Source: Chitinophagaceae bacterium
Lineage (GTDB): Bacteria; Bacteroidota; Bacteroidia; Chitinophagales; Chitinophagaceae
Length of the DNA: 27,462 bases
Direction of reading: 5' to 3'
Assembly: GCA_947468255.1 (NCBI GenBank)
Contig: CANIMM010000007.1
Coordinates: 1-27,462 of the forward strand
Shown here: piece after piece, positions 6,608-15,389 of the stretch
Numbering within the stretch: the stretch's first letter is position 1
Layout: each line of letters begins with the position of its first letter
The notes under the pieces: generated by a model
Seen by the model: the letters and a program-made list of their open reading frames with translations, nothing else
What the model was told of the DNA's origin: nothing
Databases searched by the model: none
Program-made: the position numbers and the translations under genes

Positions 6608-8239
6608 ATGAATAAACTACAGATTGCCGATTACATTGTTTTCTTCATTTACTTTATTGCAGTTTCCTCTTATGGTTATTATATCTATCATAAAAAGAAA
6701 TCTACTACCACAAGTTCGAAAGATTTTTTTCTTGCTGAAGGTTCCCTTACCTGGTGGGCTATTGGAGCTTCGCTAATTGCCTCCAATATTTCGGCAGAAC
6801 ATTTTATTGGCATGTCTGGCTCTGGATTTGCGCTCGGACTAGCGATTTCCACCTATGAATGGATGGCCGCAGCAACCCTGATTATAGTGGCTATTTTTAT
6901 CATTCCTATTTATCTTAAAAATAAGATATTTACAATGCCACAATTTTTGTCTAGGCGCTATAATGATAAGGTAAGTACCATCATGGCGGTATTTTGGTTG
7001 CTGGTATATGTGTTTGTTAATCTTACTTCTATTATCTATTTGGGAGCTTTGGCGATTTCTTCTATTTCTAGCATTAGTTTTGAATGGTGCATAGTTGGAT
7101 TGGTTATTTTTTCCATGGTGGTAACACTGGGGGGGATGAAAGTGATTGGGTACACAGATGTGATTCAGGTGGTCGTTTTGATTATCGGAGGTTTGGTAAC
7201 CACTTACTTGGCCTTATCCTTGCTTTCAGAAGAGTATGGTTTTGGAAAAGATATTTTCAAGGGCCTTGCTATTTTACGCTCAGAAGCGCCTGGTCATTTT
7301 CATATGATTTTTGATTCCTCTAATAAGTATTATAAGGAGCTTCCTGGTCTCTCTGTATTGTTTGGCGGGATGCTAATTAATAACCTTGCTTATTGGGGTT
7401 GTAATCAATATATTGTGCAACGTGCATTGGGAGCCGATTTGAAGACGGCAAGAAAAGGAATTTTATTTGCTGCATTTCTAAAGCTATTGGTTCCTGTAAT
7501 TGCAGTATTACCTGGTATTGTGATGTATGTTCTCCATAACAAAGGTTTATTTCATCAAGAAATGTCGGATGGGGCTGGAGTCATTAAGCCCGATCACGCT
7601 TATCCAACACTGATGAATTTATTGCCTGCTGGCCTCAAGGGAATTGCTTTTGCAGCGCTTACTGCAGCTATCGTGGCTTCTTTGGCTGGTAAAGCCAATA
7701 GCATTTCTACCATTTTTTCGTTGGATATCTACAAGAAATTTTTTAACAAAGAAGCAAGTGAGCGCAAAATGGTTTTGGTGGGTAGATGGGCAGTGGTTAT
7801 TTCAATGGTGATTGCAGGTATCGTAACACCCGCTTTGAAGTCGCTCGACCAAGCCTATCAGTTCATACAGGAATATGTAGGTTTTATTTCTCCCGGTGTG
7901 CTGGCTATTTTCTTGTTAGGATTTTTCTGGAAAAAAACTACTGCAAAAGCAGCGATGGCAGGTGCATTATTAACGATTCCTATTTCAACGGTATTGAAAT
8001 TTTTACCGGTTTGGTCAAATGGTGCTTTTCCCGACTATGCTTTCTTAGACAGAATGACAATTGATTTTGTAGCAATTGTAATAATCATGATCACGATGAG
8101 TCTTGTTAATCCTAGAAAAGATTCCGATACCCATACGATTGAAATCGACACTTCGATGTTTAAAATTACCACTGGATTTGCTATCGGTTCAATTATTATT
8201 TTTGGCATCCTTTCGGCATTATATACCGTATTTTGGTAA
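6608..8239 (+). CDS. sodium/sugar symporter, SSS (SLC5) family, vSGLT-like
   Basis: A 543-aa polytopic membrane protein with about 14 predicted helices, the length of SSS symporters. It couples inward sodium flow to solute uptake at the inner membrane. The segment around residues 40-80 (FFLAEGSLTWWAIGASLIAS, then NISAEHFIGMSGSGF and YEWMAA) is very like Vibrio SGLT. WGCNQYIVQRALGAD, with the gate tyrosine in AYWG, and KLLVPVIAVLPGI also match. The Na2-site helix reads AAIVASLAGKANSISTIFSLDIYKKF, where vSGLT has AAIVSSLAS, so one of two adjacent serines is alanine. The start chosen is ATG 6608; a TTG two codons earlier is also in frame. The sugar substrate cannot be assigned. It stands alone between two terminators. 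Confidence 0.9.
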   Translation: MNKLQIADYIVFFIYFIAVSSYGYYIYHKKKSTTTSSKDFFLAEGSLTWWAIGASLIASNISAEHFIGMSGSGFALGLAISTYEWMAAATLIIVAIFIIPIYLKNKIFTMPQFLSRRYNDKVSTIMAVFWLLVYVFVNLTSIIYLGALAISSISSISFEWCIVGLVIFSMVVTLGGMKVIGYTDVIQVVVLIIGGLVTTYLALSLLSEEYGFGKDIFKGLAILRSEAPGHFHMIFDSSNKYYKELPGLSVLFGGMLINNLAYWGCNQYIVQRALGADLKTARKGILFAAFLKLLVPVIAVLPGIVMYVLHNKGLFHQEMSDGAGVIKPDHAYPTLMNLLPAGLKGIAFAALTAAIVASLAGKANSISTIFSLDIYKKFFNKEASERKMVLVGRWAVVISMVIAGIVTPALKSLDQAYQFIQEYVGFISPGVLAIFLLGFFWKKTTAKAAMAGALLTIPISTVLKFLPVWSNGAFPDYAFLDRMTIDFVAIVIIMITMSLVNPRKDSDTHTIEIDTSMFKITTGFAIGSIIIFGILSALYTVFW

Positions 8240-8258
8240 CTGATTTTACTCCTCAGAA

Positions 8259-8301
8259 ATTAATTAAATAAGGGCCATTTTTGAGCCCTTATTTAATTAA
8301 T
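8259..8301. terminator. perfect 17-bp stem terminator after the symporter gene
   Basis: The left arm 8259-8275 (ATTAATTAAATAAGGGC) is the exact reverse complement of 8285-8301, with a nine-base loop. The GGGC/GCCC core is flanked by A/T arms, so a U-rich tract follows the core in both directions. It starts 19 bases after the symporter stop codon. Confidence 0.8.
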
Positions 8302-8547
8302 AATCTAGATTCAATATTTTTTTTTAATAAAATGCGATTCAGAAATTGTACTTGTATTGACTTATACGGCCTATGTTTTTCAACTTGTAGATCATTAATT
8401 ATTTGGTTCAAAGTTGACCATTGAATTTTCACTTCTTTGGATAATGGGCAATCAACTGGTGAAAATTTAAAGTAAAAGTCTGATATTTGGTGATTGGTAT
8501 TTTAATTGGTAATTTTCTATCCGTTTAGTTACAAAACTAAAAATTCT
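8302..8547. other. non-coding region upstream of the first FISUMP gene
   Basis: No gene recognised. AATTTTCAC at 8424-8432 and GTGAAAATT at 8459-8467 form a 9-bp stem around GTTGACCATTG-like and GGGCAATCAACTGG text. This is reminiscent of the leuD-cimA repeat element but degenerate. GATATTTG at 8482-8489 is a poor -7 box. Confidence 0.4.
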
Positions 8548-9186
8548 ATGAAAAAACAAACCACCTTCATTACCTTATTGTTTGGATTGCAATTATTTTT
8601 TTTAGTTAATATTGAAGCACAGAAAACAGTGAAAATTGGTAACCAAAACTGGACTATTACCAATCTGGATGTAAGTGCTTATAGAAATGGTGATGTTATA
8701 CCATATGTGGAAGACGCATCGGAATGGGCTAAATTAACAAAAGGTGCATGGTGTTATTATGATAATAAAACTGCCAATGGCCCTATTTATGGTAAACTAT
8801 ATAATTTATATGCGGTAACAGATAAACGAGGTTTGGCACCCAAAGGTTTTCACATTCCAACTGATGCCGAGTGGACTATATTAACTGATTATTTAGGTGG
8901 TAAAGATGCTGCAGGTGGAAAGATGAAAGAAGCAGGTACTTCACATTGGTTGAGTCCAAATACTGGAGCCACCAATAAGAGCGGTTTTAAAGCGCTTCCT
9001 GGCGGTTACCGATATAGTGGCGGCACATTTGGCTTCTTTGGCAACTATGGTCTGTGGTGGAGTTCTAGTGAAGGTGGTAATGATATACTTGCTTGGGATC
9101 GTTTTCTTTACTTTAACGATGCAGTTGTTGGAAGGTTTGATGACTTTGAGCGAAGTGGTATGTCAGTTCGTTGTATAGCGGATTAA
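8548..9186 (+). CDS. exported FISUMP-domain protein (copy 1)
   Basis: 212 aa. A signal peptide (MKKQTTFITLLFGLQLFFLV, likely cleaved after NIEA) is followed by one FISUMP domain (Fibrobacter succinogenes major paralogous domain, TIGR02145). Hallmarks are VKIGNQNWTITNLDV, GAWCYYDN, YGKLYNLYAV, GLAPKGFHIPTDAEW, LPGGYR, WWSSSE and the terminal GMSVRCIAD. The family is common in exported Bacteroidota proteins, with a C-type-lectin/SUMF1-like fold. Function is unknown; surface binding or adhesion is an inference. The start is ATG 8548, since the in-frame TTG at 8506 would put a hydrophilic stretch before the signal peptide. A close paralogue lies convergent downstream. There is no type IX sorting domain and no lipobox. 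Confidence 0.88.
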   Translation: MKKQTTFITLLFGLQLFFLVNIEAQKTVKIGNQNWTITNLDVSAYRNGDVIPYVEDASEWAKLTKGAWCYYDNKTANGPIYGKLYNLYAVTDKRGLAPKGFHIPTDAEWTILTDYLGGKDAAGGKMKEAGTSHWLSPNTGATNKSGFKALPGGYRYSGGTFGFFGNYGLWWSSSEGGNDILAWDRFLYFNDAVVGRFDDFERSGMSVRCIAD

Positions 9187-9706
9187 AAATTTGAATAGCG
9201 TGCTGTTCGAATCTTATTTCGAGTTATAAAAATAACTATGTTGTTGGATTAAATAATTTTATTGGTTGTTTTTGCTTCTTCAAATTCTGATATTTTTTAC
9301 TGTTTTATATCCAATAAATAGAAGCTAAATTGTTTCGTAAATTTTCTGTAGTGGAGATGCTTTCCTTTTTTGAAATCCTTCAATTGAATTCTTAATCCGC
9401 AAGGCAACGAACCGACATTCCGTAACTTTTGAAGCCGAAGTCTCTACCAACTAGACCATAAAGATTGTCAGGGTAACGGTTCCAAGCAAAGTAAGTAAAA
9501 CCTTCAGTAGAACTCCACCAAAAGCCATTGATACCTATACTATTAAATGCGCCATTATCATCGCGATAGCCTCCAGGTAAACCTGTAAAACCGCTGCTAT
9601 TAGTGGCTCCGGTATTTGGCCTTGGCCAATGTGAGGTACCTGCCTCTTTCATCTTTCCACCTGCAGCATCTTTACCACCTAAATAATCAGTTAATATAGT
9701 CCACTC
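8869..9706. repeat. 62-bp perfect inverted repeat within the two FISUMP genes
   Basis: Bases 8869-8930, coding EWTILTDYLGGKDAAGGKMK in the plus copy, are identical to the reverse complement of 9645-9706 in the minus copy. Identity stays high, though imperfect, on both sides. The arms are 714 bases apart. It shows recent duplication in inverted orientation or gene conversion between the copies. Confidence 0.85.
9187..9391. other. convergent intergenic gap between FISUMP copies
   Basis: 205 AT-rich bases with no gene. A weak 6-bp hairpin AGTTAT/ATAACT lies at 9222-9237 after copy 1. There is no convincing terminator for either gene. Confidence 0.35.
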
Positions 9707-10033
9707 TGCATCTGTGGGTATGTGAAAACCTTTTGGCGATAATCCACGATGATCAATTACGGCATATAAATTATATAATTTACCATAGATTGTTCCATTT
9801 TCGGTTTTGTTATCGTAATAGCACCAGGCTCCAGTGGTTAATTTAGCCCAAGCAATCGGATCTTGAATCTGTGGTATTTCATCACCATTTCTATAAGTGC
9901 TTACATCTAAATTGGTAGTAGTCCAGTTTTGATTGCCTATTTTTACGGTATTTTGGGCAATAACATTACCCAATGAGTTAATTATAAAAATCAAGCCAAA
10001 CAATAAAGTAATGTAAATGGTTTGTTTTTTCAT
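9392..10033 (-). CDS. exported FISUMP-domain protein (copy 2)
   Basis: 213 aa on the minus strand. The signal peptide MKKQTIYITLLFGLIFIINS has a likely cleavage at VIA/Q. The same FISUMP domain follows: VKIGNQNWTTTNLDVSTYRN, GAWCYYDNKTENG, KGFHIPTDAEW, LPGGYR, WWSSTEG, GMSVRCLAD. It differs from copy 1 mainly in the loops between the GGYR and SVRC motifs (NGAFNSIGINGFWW against GTFGFFGNYGLWW), the expected ligand-facing region of a lectin-like fold (inference). The two genes converge with a 205-base gap. A 7-of-8 -7 box (AACGTTTG, 10041-10048 minus) and TTTTG 16 bases upstream could be the promoter, but would leave almost no leader. Confidence 0.88.
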   Translation of the reverse strand: MKKQTIYITLLFGLIFIINSLGNVIAQNTVKIGNQNWTTTNLDVSTYRNGDEIPQIQDPIAWAKLTTGAWCYYDNKTENGTIYGKLYNLYAVIDHRGLSPKGFHIPTDAEWTILTDYLGGKDAAGGKMKEAGTSHWPRPNTGATNSSGFTGLPGGYRDDNGAFNSIGINGFWWSSTEGFTYFAWNRYPDNLYGLVGRDFGFKSYGMSVRCLAD

Positions 10034-10409
10034 TATGATGCAAACGTTTATTTAGTTTTATTGCCAAAATGCAATTACAATAATAGTCACTATCAATTAA
10101 ACTTCATATTGCATAAATATAAGTATAAAAATGGCAATTGGGTGACTATTTTAATCTGAAATGTAAATTCCTTCAGAAATTTTGTCAACAAAATAATAAC
10201 TTTCACAGTTCATTGCTAGTTATTTTTCATAAAATAGCTGCTCTATTATGAAATAAATTAATAAATAAAATCATTAAATACTACTTAAAAAGTACACGTT
10301 GTATTTATTTAATACTTTCCTTTTGGAAAATAGTAGTTGATTGAATTGAAACACATTAAAATATTACATAATAATAAATCCTTTCCAATAAATTTGTCAA
10401 CTTTGGATA
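10034..10409. other. divergent intergenic region, FISUMP copy 2 / MOSC gene
   Basis: 376 AT-rich bases between divergent starts, so promoters for both directions must lie here. Candidates are AACGTTTG on the minus strand (10041-10048) and TAAATTTG on the plus strand (10389-10396). The middle (10080-10380) shows no gene or clear structure. Confidence 0.45.
10389..10396 (+). promoter_or_regulatory. -7 box match (TAAATTTG) before the MOSC gene
   Basis: Exact match to TAnnTTTG, 13 bases before ATG 10410. No TTG is present at the usual -33 spacing, so the promoter is uncertain. It would yield a very short leader. Confidence 0.35.
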
Positions 10410-11243
10410 ATGTATTCAATTAGTCAATTATTCATTTTTCCCATTAAATCGCTGGGCGGATTTGAGGTTTCATCTGCGTATATCACTGATCGTGGACTTC
10501 AATTCGATAGAAGATGGATGCTAGTTGATGAATGTAACGTTTTTTTGTCTCAAAGGAATTGTCCGCAAATGTGTTTATTTCAAACTGCCATTCAAAATAA
10601 TCAATTGGTGGTATATTCTAAAAATAATATTCAGGATCAATTATTACTTGATTTACACCCCGTTTCTTTCGAGTTCTGCAAGGTGAAGGTTTGGGAAGAT
10701 GAGTGCGAGGCTATATTCGTAAGTGATAAGGCGGATCAATGGTTTTCGGAAAAATTGGCAAAAGCTTGCAGATTGGTATTTATGCCCGATAGTGAAAAAC
10801 GTCAAGTTGATTCGTTGTATGCCCACAAAAATGAATTAACCAGTTTTTCGGATGGCTACCCGATTTTGATGATCGGACAAGCATCTTTGGATGATCTCAA
10901 CAGTCGTTTGAAACAACCATTGTCTTGGGATCGTTTCAGGCCCAATATCGTTTTTACTGGCGGTTTGCCTTATGATGAAGATACCATGGAACATATTCGG
11001 ATAAATTCAATGCGTTTTTATGGAGTGAAATTATGTTCACGATGTATAATTACTTCCATTGACCAGAATACCGCGGTAAAGGGCAAGGAGCCAAACCAAA
11101 CACTTGCAGCTTACCGGACTATAAATAATAACATATATTTTGGTCAAAATATGTTACTTCAAACCCCAGGTGTTGTTGAGGTAGGAAACAAAATTGAAAT
11201 AATTAATAAAACAGAGCCGTTTATATTTCAGAAAAATGGATAA
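10410..11243 (+). CDS. MOSC-domain molybdenum-cofactor oxidoreductase (YcbX/mARC-like)
   Basis: 277 aa. The N-terminal MOSC beta-barrel domain opens MYSISQLFIFPIKSLGG and continues with GLQFDRRWMLVDE and FLSQR. The C-terminal MOSC domain holds FSDGYPILMIGQASLDDLN, RFRPNIVFTGG and the cofactor-binding LCSRCIITSID with Cys209 and Cys212. The family binds Mo-cofactor through a conserved cysteine in this motif and reduces N-hydroxylated or N-oxide compounds (known for mARC and YcbX). Unlike E. coli YcbX there is no C-terminal 2Fe-2S ferredoxin domain, so a separate electron donor is expected. Cytoplasmic, no signal peptide. It appears monocistronic: divergent from FISUMP copy 2 and 167 bases before the glycosidase gene. 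Confidence 0.88.
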   Translation: MYSISQLFIFPIKSLGGFEVSSAYITDRGLQFDRRWMLVDECNVFLSQRNCPQMCLFQTAIQNNQLVVYSKNNIQDQLLLDLHPVSFEFCKVKVWEDECEAIFVSDKADQWFSEKLAKACRLVFMPDSEKRQVDSLYAHKNELTSFSDGYPILMIGQASLDDLNSRLKQPLSWDRFRPNIVFTGGLPYDEDTMEHIRINSMRFYGVKLCSRCIITSIDQNTAVKGKEPNQTLAAYRTINNNIYFGQNMLLQTPGVVEVGNKIEIINKTEPFIFQKNG

Positions 11244-11348
11244 GCGTATATTAGAAAAATGAAACATCGAATATGTTCATTAGGATGTTATGTACTTTAT
11301 TGGGATTTGTATAGGCCAGTTTTACTGGTAAATAGCCAAAGTAAATCC

Positions 11349-11390
11349 TACATCAAAAAATCATACATCAGACATCAATCATACTACTTA
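11349..11390 (+). repeat. short degenerate ACATCA repeats
   Basis: Several ACATCA / CATACATCA units in about 40 bases (ending near ATCAATCATAC) lie in the gap before the glycosidase gene. This is a minor AT-rich simple repeat of a type seen in Bacteroidota intergenic DNA. No function can be assigned. Confidence 0.35.
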
Positions 11391-11410
11391 AATTCTCGAA
11401 TCCTTTAATT

Positions 11411-12487
11411 ATGAATTGTTTAAAAACTTTCTCGCTTTTTTCATTACTAATTTTTCATTTATTAGTTGCTGCTCAGAATAAAAAATTTTCTGCCATTAAT
11501 AATAGTAATGCCGCGAATGTTTCTAGCGATACTATGGAAAATATTTATAATGAAATTAAAACACCGTATAAATATGGTATAGTTTTTAAACATCCCGATT
11601 CAACCAAATTAATGGATAGTCCTACCATTTTCAATAAAAATGGAATTTGGTATATGACCTATATTGTATTTGATGGAAAGGGCTATGAGACTTGGATTGC
11701 CCAGAGTAAAGATTTATTGAATTGGAAATCCATTGGAAAAATCCTTTCCTTCTCTCCAAATACTTGGGATGCCAATCAAAAAGCTGGTTATATGTCTTTA
11801 GTGGATATCAATTGGGGTGGAACTTATGCGGTGGAGAAATTTAAAAACAAATATTGGATGTCTTATTTAGGTGGCAAAACAGTTGGATATGAAGCGGGTG
11901 TTTTAGGAGTGGGGATGGCAACGAATGCTACGCTAACTAAAGCAGAAGAATGGAGGACAACGACTTCGCCCATATTGCAACCCAGCGATTTGGATGCTAG
12001 CTGGTTTGATAACCAGATCATTTATAAAAGTTTAGTTATCCGGGATAAGAAACAGCTTACGGGGCATCCATTTATCATGTATTACAATGCGAAAGGCGAT
12101 ACGGCTAAATATGAAAGTATTGGAATGGCGGTTTCCGATGACATGATTTCATGGAAAAGGTATGCTACAAATCCACTGGTGACAAAATACAAGGGCATTT
12201 GTGGTGATGCTCAAATTGCCAAGATCAATCAATTGTATGTTTTATTTTATTTTGGGGCTTTTTGGAAGCCGGGTGCTTTTGAACGATTTGCTTGTTCTTA
12301 TGATTTAGTGAATTGGACAGAATGGAAAGGTGCCGATTTGGTAGCACCTTCCGAGCCATATGATGAACAATATGCGCATAAACCCTGGGTGATTAAATAC
12401 AAAGGGATAGTATATCATTTTTATACAGCAGTAGGTAAAGAGGGGAGGGTATTAGCCTTGGCTGCCTCTAAAGATTTAAAAAAATAG
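11411..12487 (+). CDS. exported beta-propeller glycoside hydrolase (GH43/GH117/GH130-like)
   Basis: 358 aa with a signal peptide (MNCLKTFSLFSLLIFHLLVA, cleavage near AAQ), then a five-bladed beta-propeller pattern. Repeated blade motifs are SPTIFNKNGIWYMTY with SKDLLNWKSIG, YAVEKFKNKYWMSYLGG, FIMYYNAKG with SDDMISWKRY, GDAQIAKINQLYVLFYFG with SYDLVNWTEW, and closing HKPWVIKYKGIVYHFYTA. The S.D...W pattern at blade ends is typical of GH43-clan and GH130/117 proteins. Candidate catalytic acids include Asp in LMDSPTI and Asp in CGDAQI, but I cannot place the GH family with confidence. It precedes an exported sulfatase and a formylglycine-generating enzyme, which suggests attack on sulfated glycans. 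Acts in the periplasm or outside. Confidence 0.75.
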   Translation: MNCLKTFSLFSLLIFHLLVAAQNKKFSAINNSNAANVSSDTMENIYNEIKTPYKYGIVFKHPDSTKLMDSPTIFNKNGIWYMTYIVFDGKGYETWIAQSKDLLNWKSIGKILSFSPNTWDANQKAGYMSLVDINWGGTYAVEKFKNKYWMSYLGGKTVGYEAGVLGVGMATNATLTKAEEWRTTTSPILQPSDLDASWFDNQIIYKSLVIRDKKQLTGHPFIMYYNAKGDTAKYESIGMAVSDDMISWKRYATNPLVTKYKGICGDAQIAKINQLYVLFYFGAFWKPGAFERFACSYDLVNWTEWKGADLVAPSEPYDEQYAHKPWVIKYKGIVYHFYTAVGKEGRVLALAASKDLKK

Positions 12488-12657
12488 GATATCCTTCCGA
12501 TTGATAAAGTATAATAGAATAGAAGCATTTTGTTTTACTGAACAATACCCAATTTTATGGTAGGATACTTTTAATGCTGTATATTTCATTATTATTATAA
12601 TCAGCGCCTTGATGATTAATTGAAAAGGTATTTCATTTATTTTAAAATAATTGTTCT

Positions 12658-14187
12658 ATGAATAGCAAGTTGCTTATTTTGTTTATTGGAGCCTTGTTTT
12701 TTTGCTCACTGGTAGTCAATGCACAACAAAAGCCCAATATATTGATCATCGTTTCGGATGACCATGCTTATCAGGCCATTGGTGCTTATGGAAGCAAACT
12801 AATGCAAACGCCCAATATTGACCGCATTGCCAAGGAGGGGGTATTGTTTAAAAAAGCATATGTTACCAATTCAATTTGTGGCCCAAGCAGGGCAGTGATA
12901 TTGACTGGTAAATACAGTCACAAAAATGGTTTTTATGACAATGGGAATTTGCAGTTTGATGGCAGTCAAAATACATTTATAAAAGAATTGAGATTGGGTG
13001 GTTACCAAACCGCCTGGATAGGAAAATGGCATTTAGGTTCTGCTCCACAAGGTTTTGATTATTGGCAAGTGCTTCCAGGCCAGGGGCATTATTACAATCC
13101 TGATTTTTTAAGGATGGATGGATCTAATAAAAGGGTAGAAGGGTATGTTTCCAATTTGATTGAAGATTTTTCCGAACATTGGTTGGATAGCAGGGATACT
13201 ACTAAACCATTTTGTTTAGTGATTGGCCATAAAGCTACTCACCGTTCCTGGTTTCCTGATACCACCGATATGGGAAAATTTGAATCCGTAAATTTTCCTT
13301 TCCCCCATAATTTTTATGATCCATACAATACTAGGCCTGCCGCAAAAGCACAGGACATGACCATTGATAAAACCATGGCGATTGGGTTTGACTTAAAAAT
13401 GCTTGGCAAAAATAGAAGTACTGATGAAACAGTTAAAAGAATGAATGCAGCACAGCGCGAAAAATTTGATGCCTATTACAATCCTATTGAAGCCGATTTT
13501 AATGCAAAAAAATTGTCTGGTAAAGCACTAGTAGAATGGAAATATCAACGGTACATGAAAGATTACCTGAGCACAGCAGCTTCGCTGGATAGAAATATAG
13601 GCAGAGCTTTGAATTATTTAGATAAACATCATTTGACAAAAAATACATTGGTAATATATCTTTCTGATCAGGGTTTTTATCTGGGCGAACATGGCTGGTT
13701 CGACAAGCGATTTATGTATGAAGAGTCTTTTAGAACCCCCATGTTGATGCGTTATCCTGGAGTAATTAAACCAGGCACTCAATCCAATGATTTTGTAATG
13801 AATCTTGATATTGCATCAACGGTGTTGGATGCAGCTGGAATGAAATCTCCCAAGGATATGCAAGGTGAGTCTATACTTCCACTGCTAAGGCATACAGAAA
13901 TGAAAGGACGTAAGGCAATGTATTATCATTACTACGAAAATGGGATACATTCCGTTTCTCCCCATTTTGGTATCAAAACCATTCGCTATAAGCTTATTCG
14001 GTTTTATGAAAAAATAGAGGGTTGGGAATTATTTGATTTGCAAAATGATCCTAATGAGTTGAATAATGTTTTCGGAAAAAACGGATTTGAAAAAATTACT
14101 GCAGAACTTACCGATCAATTGAAAGACTTGATAATAAAATATGATGATGTGGATGCTGGAATTATTTTATCCAAGGGTACTAAGTAG
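12658..14187 (+). CDS. exported type I sulfatase (S1 family)
   Basis: 509 aa with a signal peptide ending near VVNAQ. It has the alkaline-phosphatase-superfamily sulfatase fold. Metal ligands Asp34-Asp35 lie in ILIIVSDDHAY. The maturation signature CGPSRA has Cys74, to be converted to formylglycine. GKWHLG supplies Lys123 and His125, and SDQGFYLGEHGWFDK has Asp337-Gln338. The C-terminal subdomain ends with the common YKLIRFYE...WELFDLQNDPNELNN. The pattern around CGPSRAVILTGKYSHKNGF resembles the GlcNAc-6-sulfatase/heparan-type subgroup (S1_11), an inference only. The next gene, 68 bases on, is an FGE, so substrate and maturase are probably co-transcribed. Periplasmic. Confidence 0.93.
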   Translation: MNSKLLILFIGALFFCSLVVNAQQKPNILIIVSDDHAYQAIGAYGSKLMQTPNIDRIAKEGVLFKKAYVTNSICGPSRAVILTGKYSHKNGFYDNGNLQFDGSQNTFIKELRLGGYQTAWIGKWHLGSAPQGFDYWQVLPGQGHYYNPDFLRMDGSNKRVEGYVSNLIEDFSEHWLDSRDTTKPFCLVIGHKATHRSWFPDTTDMGKFESVNFPFPHNFYDPYNTRPAAKAQDMTIDKTMAIGFDLKMLGKNRSTDETVKRMNAAQREKFDAYYNPIEADFNAKKLSGKALVEWKYQRYMKDYLSTAASLDRNIGRALNYLDKHHLTKNTLVIYLSDQGFYLGEHGWFDKRFMYEESFRTPMLMRYPGVIKPGTQSNDFVMNLDIASTVLDAAGMKSPKDMQGESILPLLRHTEMKGRKAMYYHYYENGIHSVSPHFGIKTIRYKLIRFYEKIEGWELFDLQNDPNELNNVFGKNGFEKITAELTDQLKDLIIKYDDVDAGIILSKGTK

Positions 14188-14255
14188 CTTTTACTAATGC
14201 TTAGTGTTATTTTTTATCAATTTCAAAAATATTAATTACTTCAAACTGAAGGGAA

Positions 14256-15389
14256 ATGAATTTAAGTTTTAAACAAGGGGTTGGATGCTTTGCAGCAATT
14301 ATTATGACTGTATCCGGTTGTCAAACGGATACAAAAAATGCTACCAATAAAAAATACCAAGATTCTATCCTATCCTGCCATGCTAATATCCCTGCTCGTT
14401 TAGGAAATGTAAAAAATGATTCTACTGAAAACCTGCTGTCCTCGGCTACCTTACAAGATCATGCCGGGATGGTATTCATCAAAGGAGGAGATTTTATGAT
14501 GGGTGCAGCAGATAGAGAAGGAAGAAAAGATGAATATCCTTTACACGCTGTGCAGGTAAAGGGTTTTTGGATTGATAGAACGGAGGTGACTAACCGACAA
14601 TTCAAACAATTTGTTACTGCTACTGGATATATTACCACCGCTGAAAAATCCATCGATTGGAATGAAATGAAAAAGCAGTTGCCAGCAGGTACCCCCAAAC
14701 CTCCTGATGACCAGTTGCTGCCCGCCTCGTTGGTATTTAGAAAGAATAAACAGGCTAGTAATTTAAATGATTATTCTCAATGGTGGGTTTGGATGGCAGG
14801 TGCCAATTGGAAGCATCCGCATGGTGCCGGATCAGACATCAAAGCAAAAGAGGATTATCCTGTGGTACAGGTTAGTTGGGATGATGCGATGGCGTATTGT
14901 AAATGGGCGGGAAAGCGGCTTTCTACAGAAGCCGAATGGGAGTATGCAGCTAGGGGTGGAATGATTAATAAAAAATATCCTTGGGGGGATGAAGATCCGG
15001 AGACACTTCAACCAAAAGCAAACACCTGGCAAGGGAAATTCCCAGCTGTAAATACCATTTGGGATCATTTTGAAAATTTGGCTCCCGTGAAATCATTTCA
15101 ACCCAACCCGTATGGATTATTTGATATGGCAGGAAATGTATGGGAATGGTGCAGCGACTGGTATCATGAATCCTATTATGAGCAATTGGAAGGTAAAAAA
15201 ATATCCAATCCAACTGGGCCACTAACCAGTTTGGATAGCGATGAGCCGAGTATTCCAAAAAGAGTGGTTAGGGGAGGATCATTTTTATGCAATGCCAGTT
15301 ATTGTAAGGGGTACAGGGTTTCTTCAAGGATGAAATCATCTCCCGATACAGGGTTGGAACATACTGGGTTTAGGTGTGTGGCAGATTAA
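14256..15389 (+). CDS. lipoprotein formylglycine-generating enzyme (SUMF1/FGE)
   Basis: 377 aa. The N-terminus ends in a lipobox VSGC with Cys22, so this is an exported lipoprotein, followed by a linker to about residue 65. The SUMF1 domain runs to the end: MVFIKGGDFMMGA, DEYPLHAVQVKGFWIDRTEV, PVVQVSWDDAMAYCKWAGKR, LSTEAEWEYAARGG, YPWGDE, NPYGLFDMAGNVWEWCSDWY, RVVRGGSFLCNASYCKGYR, HTGFRCVAD. Cys345 and Cys350 match the copper-binding catalytic pair of true FGEs (C336/C341 in human), so it should oxidise sulfatase Cys to formylglycine using oxygen. GldK-like and other SUMF1 relatives in Bacteroidota usually lack this pair. The likely client is the upstream sulfatase. Because it is exported, it would act in the periplasm. 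Confidence 0.9.
   Translation: MNLSFKQGVGCFAAIIMTVSGCQTDTKNATNKKYQDSILSCHANIPARLGNVKNDSTENLLSSATLQDHAGMVFIKGGDFMMGAADREGRKDEYPLHAVQVKGFWIDRTEVTNRQFKQFVTATGYITTAEKSIDWNEMKKQLPAGTPKPPDDQLLPASLVFRKNKQASNLNDYSQWWVWMAGANWKHPHGAGSDIKAKEDYPVVQVSWDDAMAYCKWAGKRLSTEAEWEYAARGGMINKKYPWGDEDPETLQPKANTWQGKFPAVNTIWDHFENLAPVKSFQPNPYGLFDMAGNVWEWCSDWYHESYYEQLEGKKISNPTGPLTSLDSDEPSIPKRVVRGGSFLCNASYCKGYRVSSRMKSSPDTGLEHTGFRCVAD

Noticed and set aside
8506..8547. TTG at 8506 as the start of FISUMP copy 1
   Set aside because: The added residues are not part of a signal peptide; ATG 8548 gives MKKQT, the same start as the paralogue.
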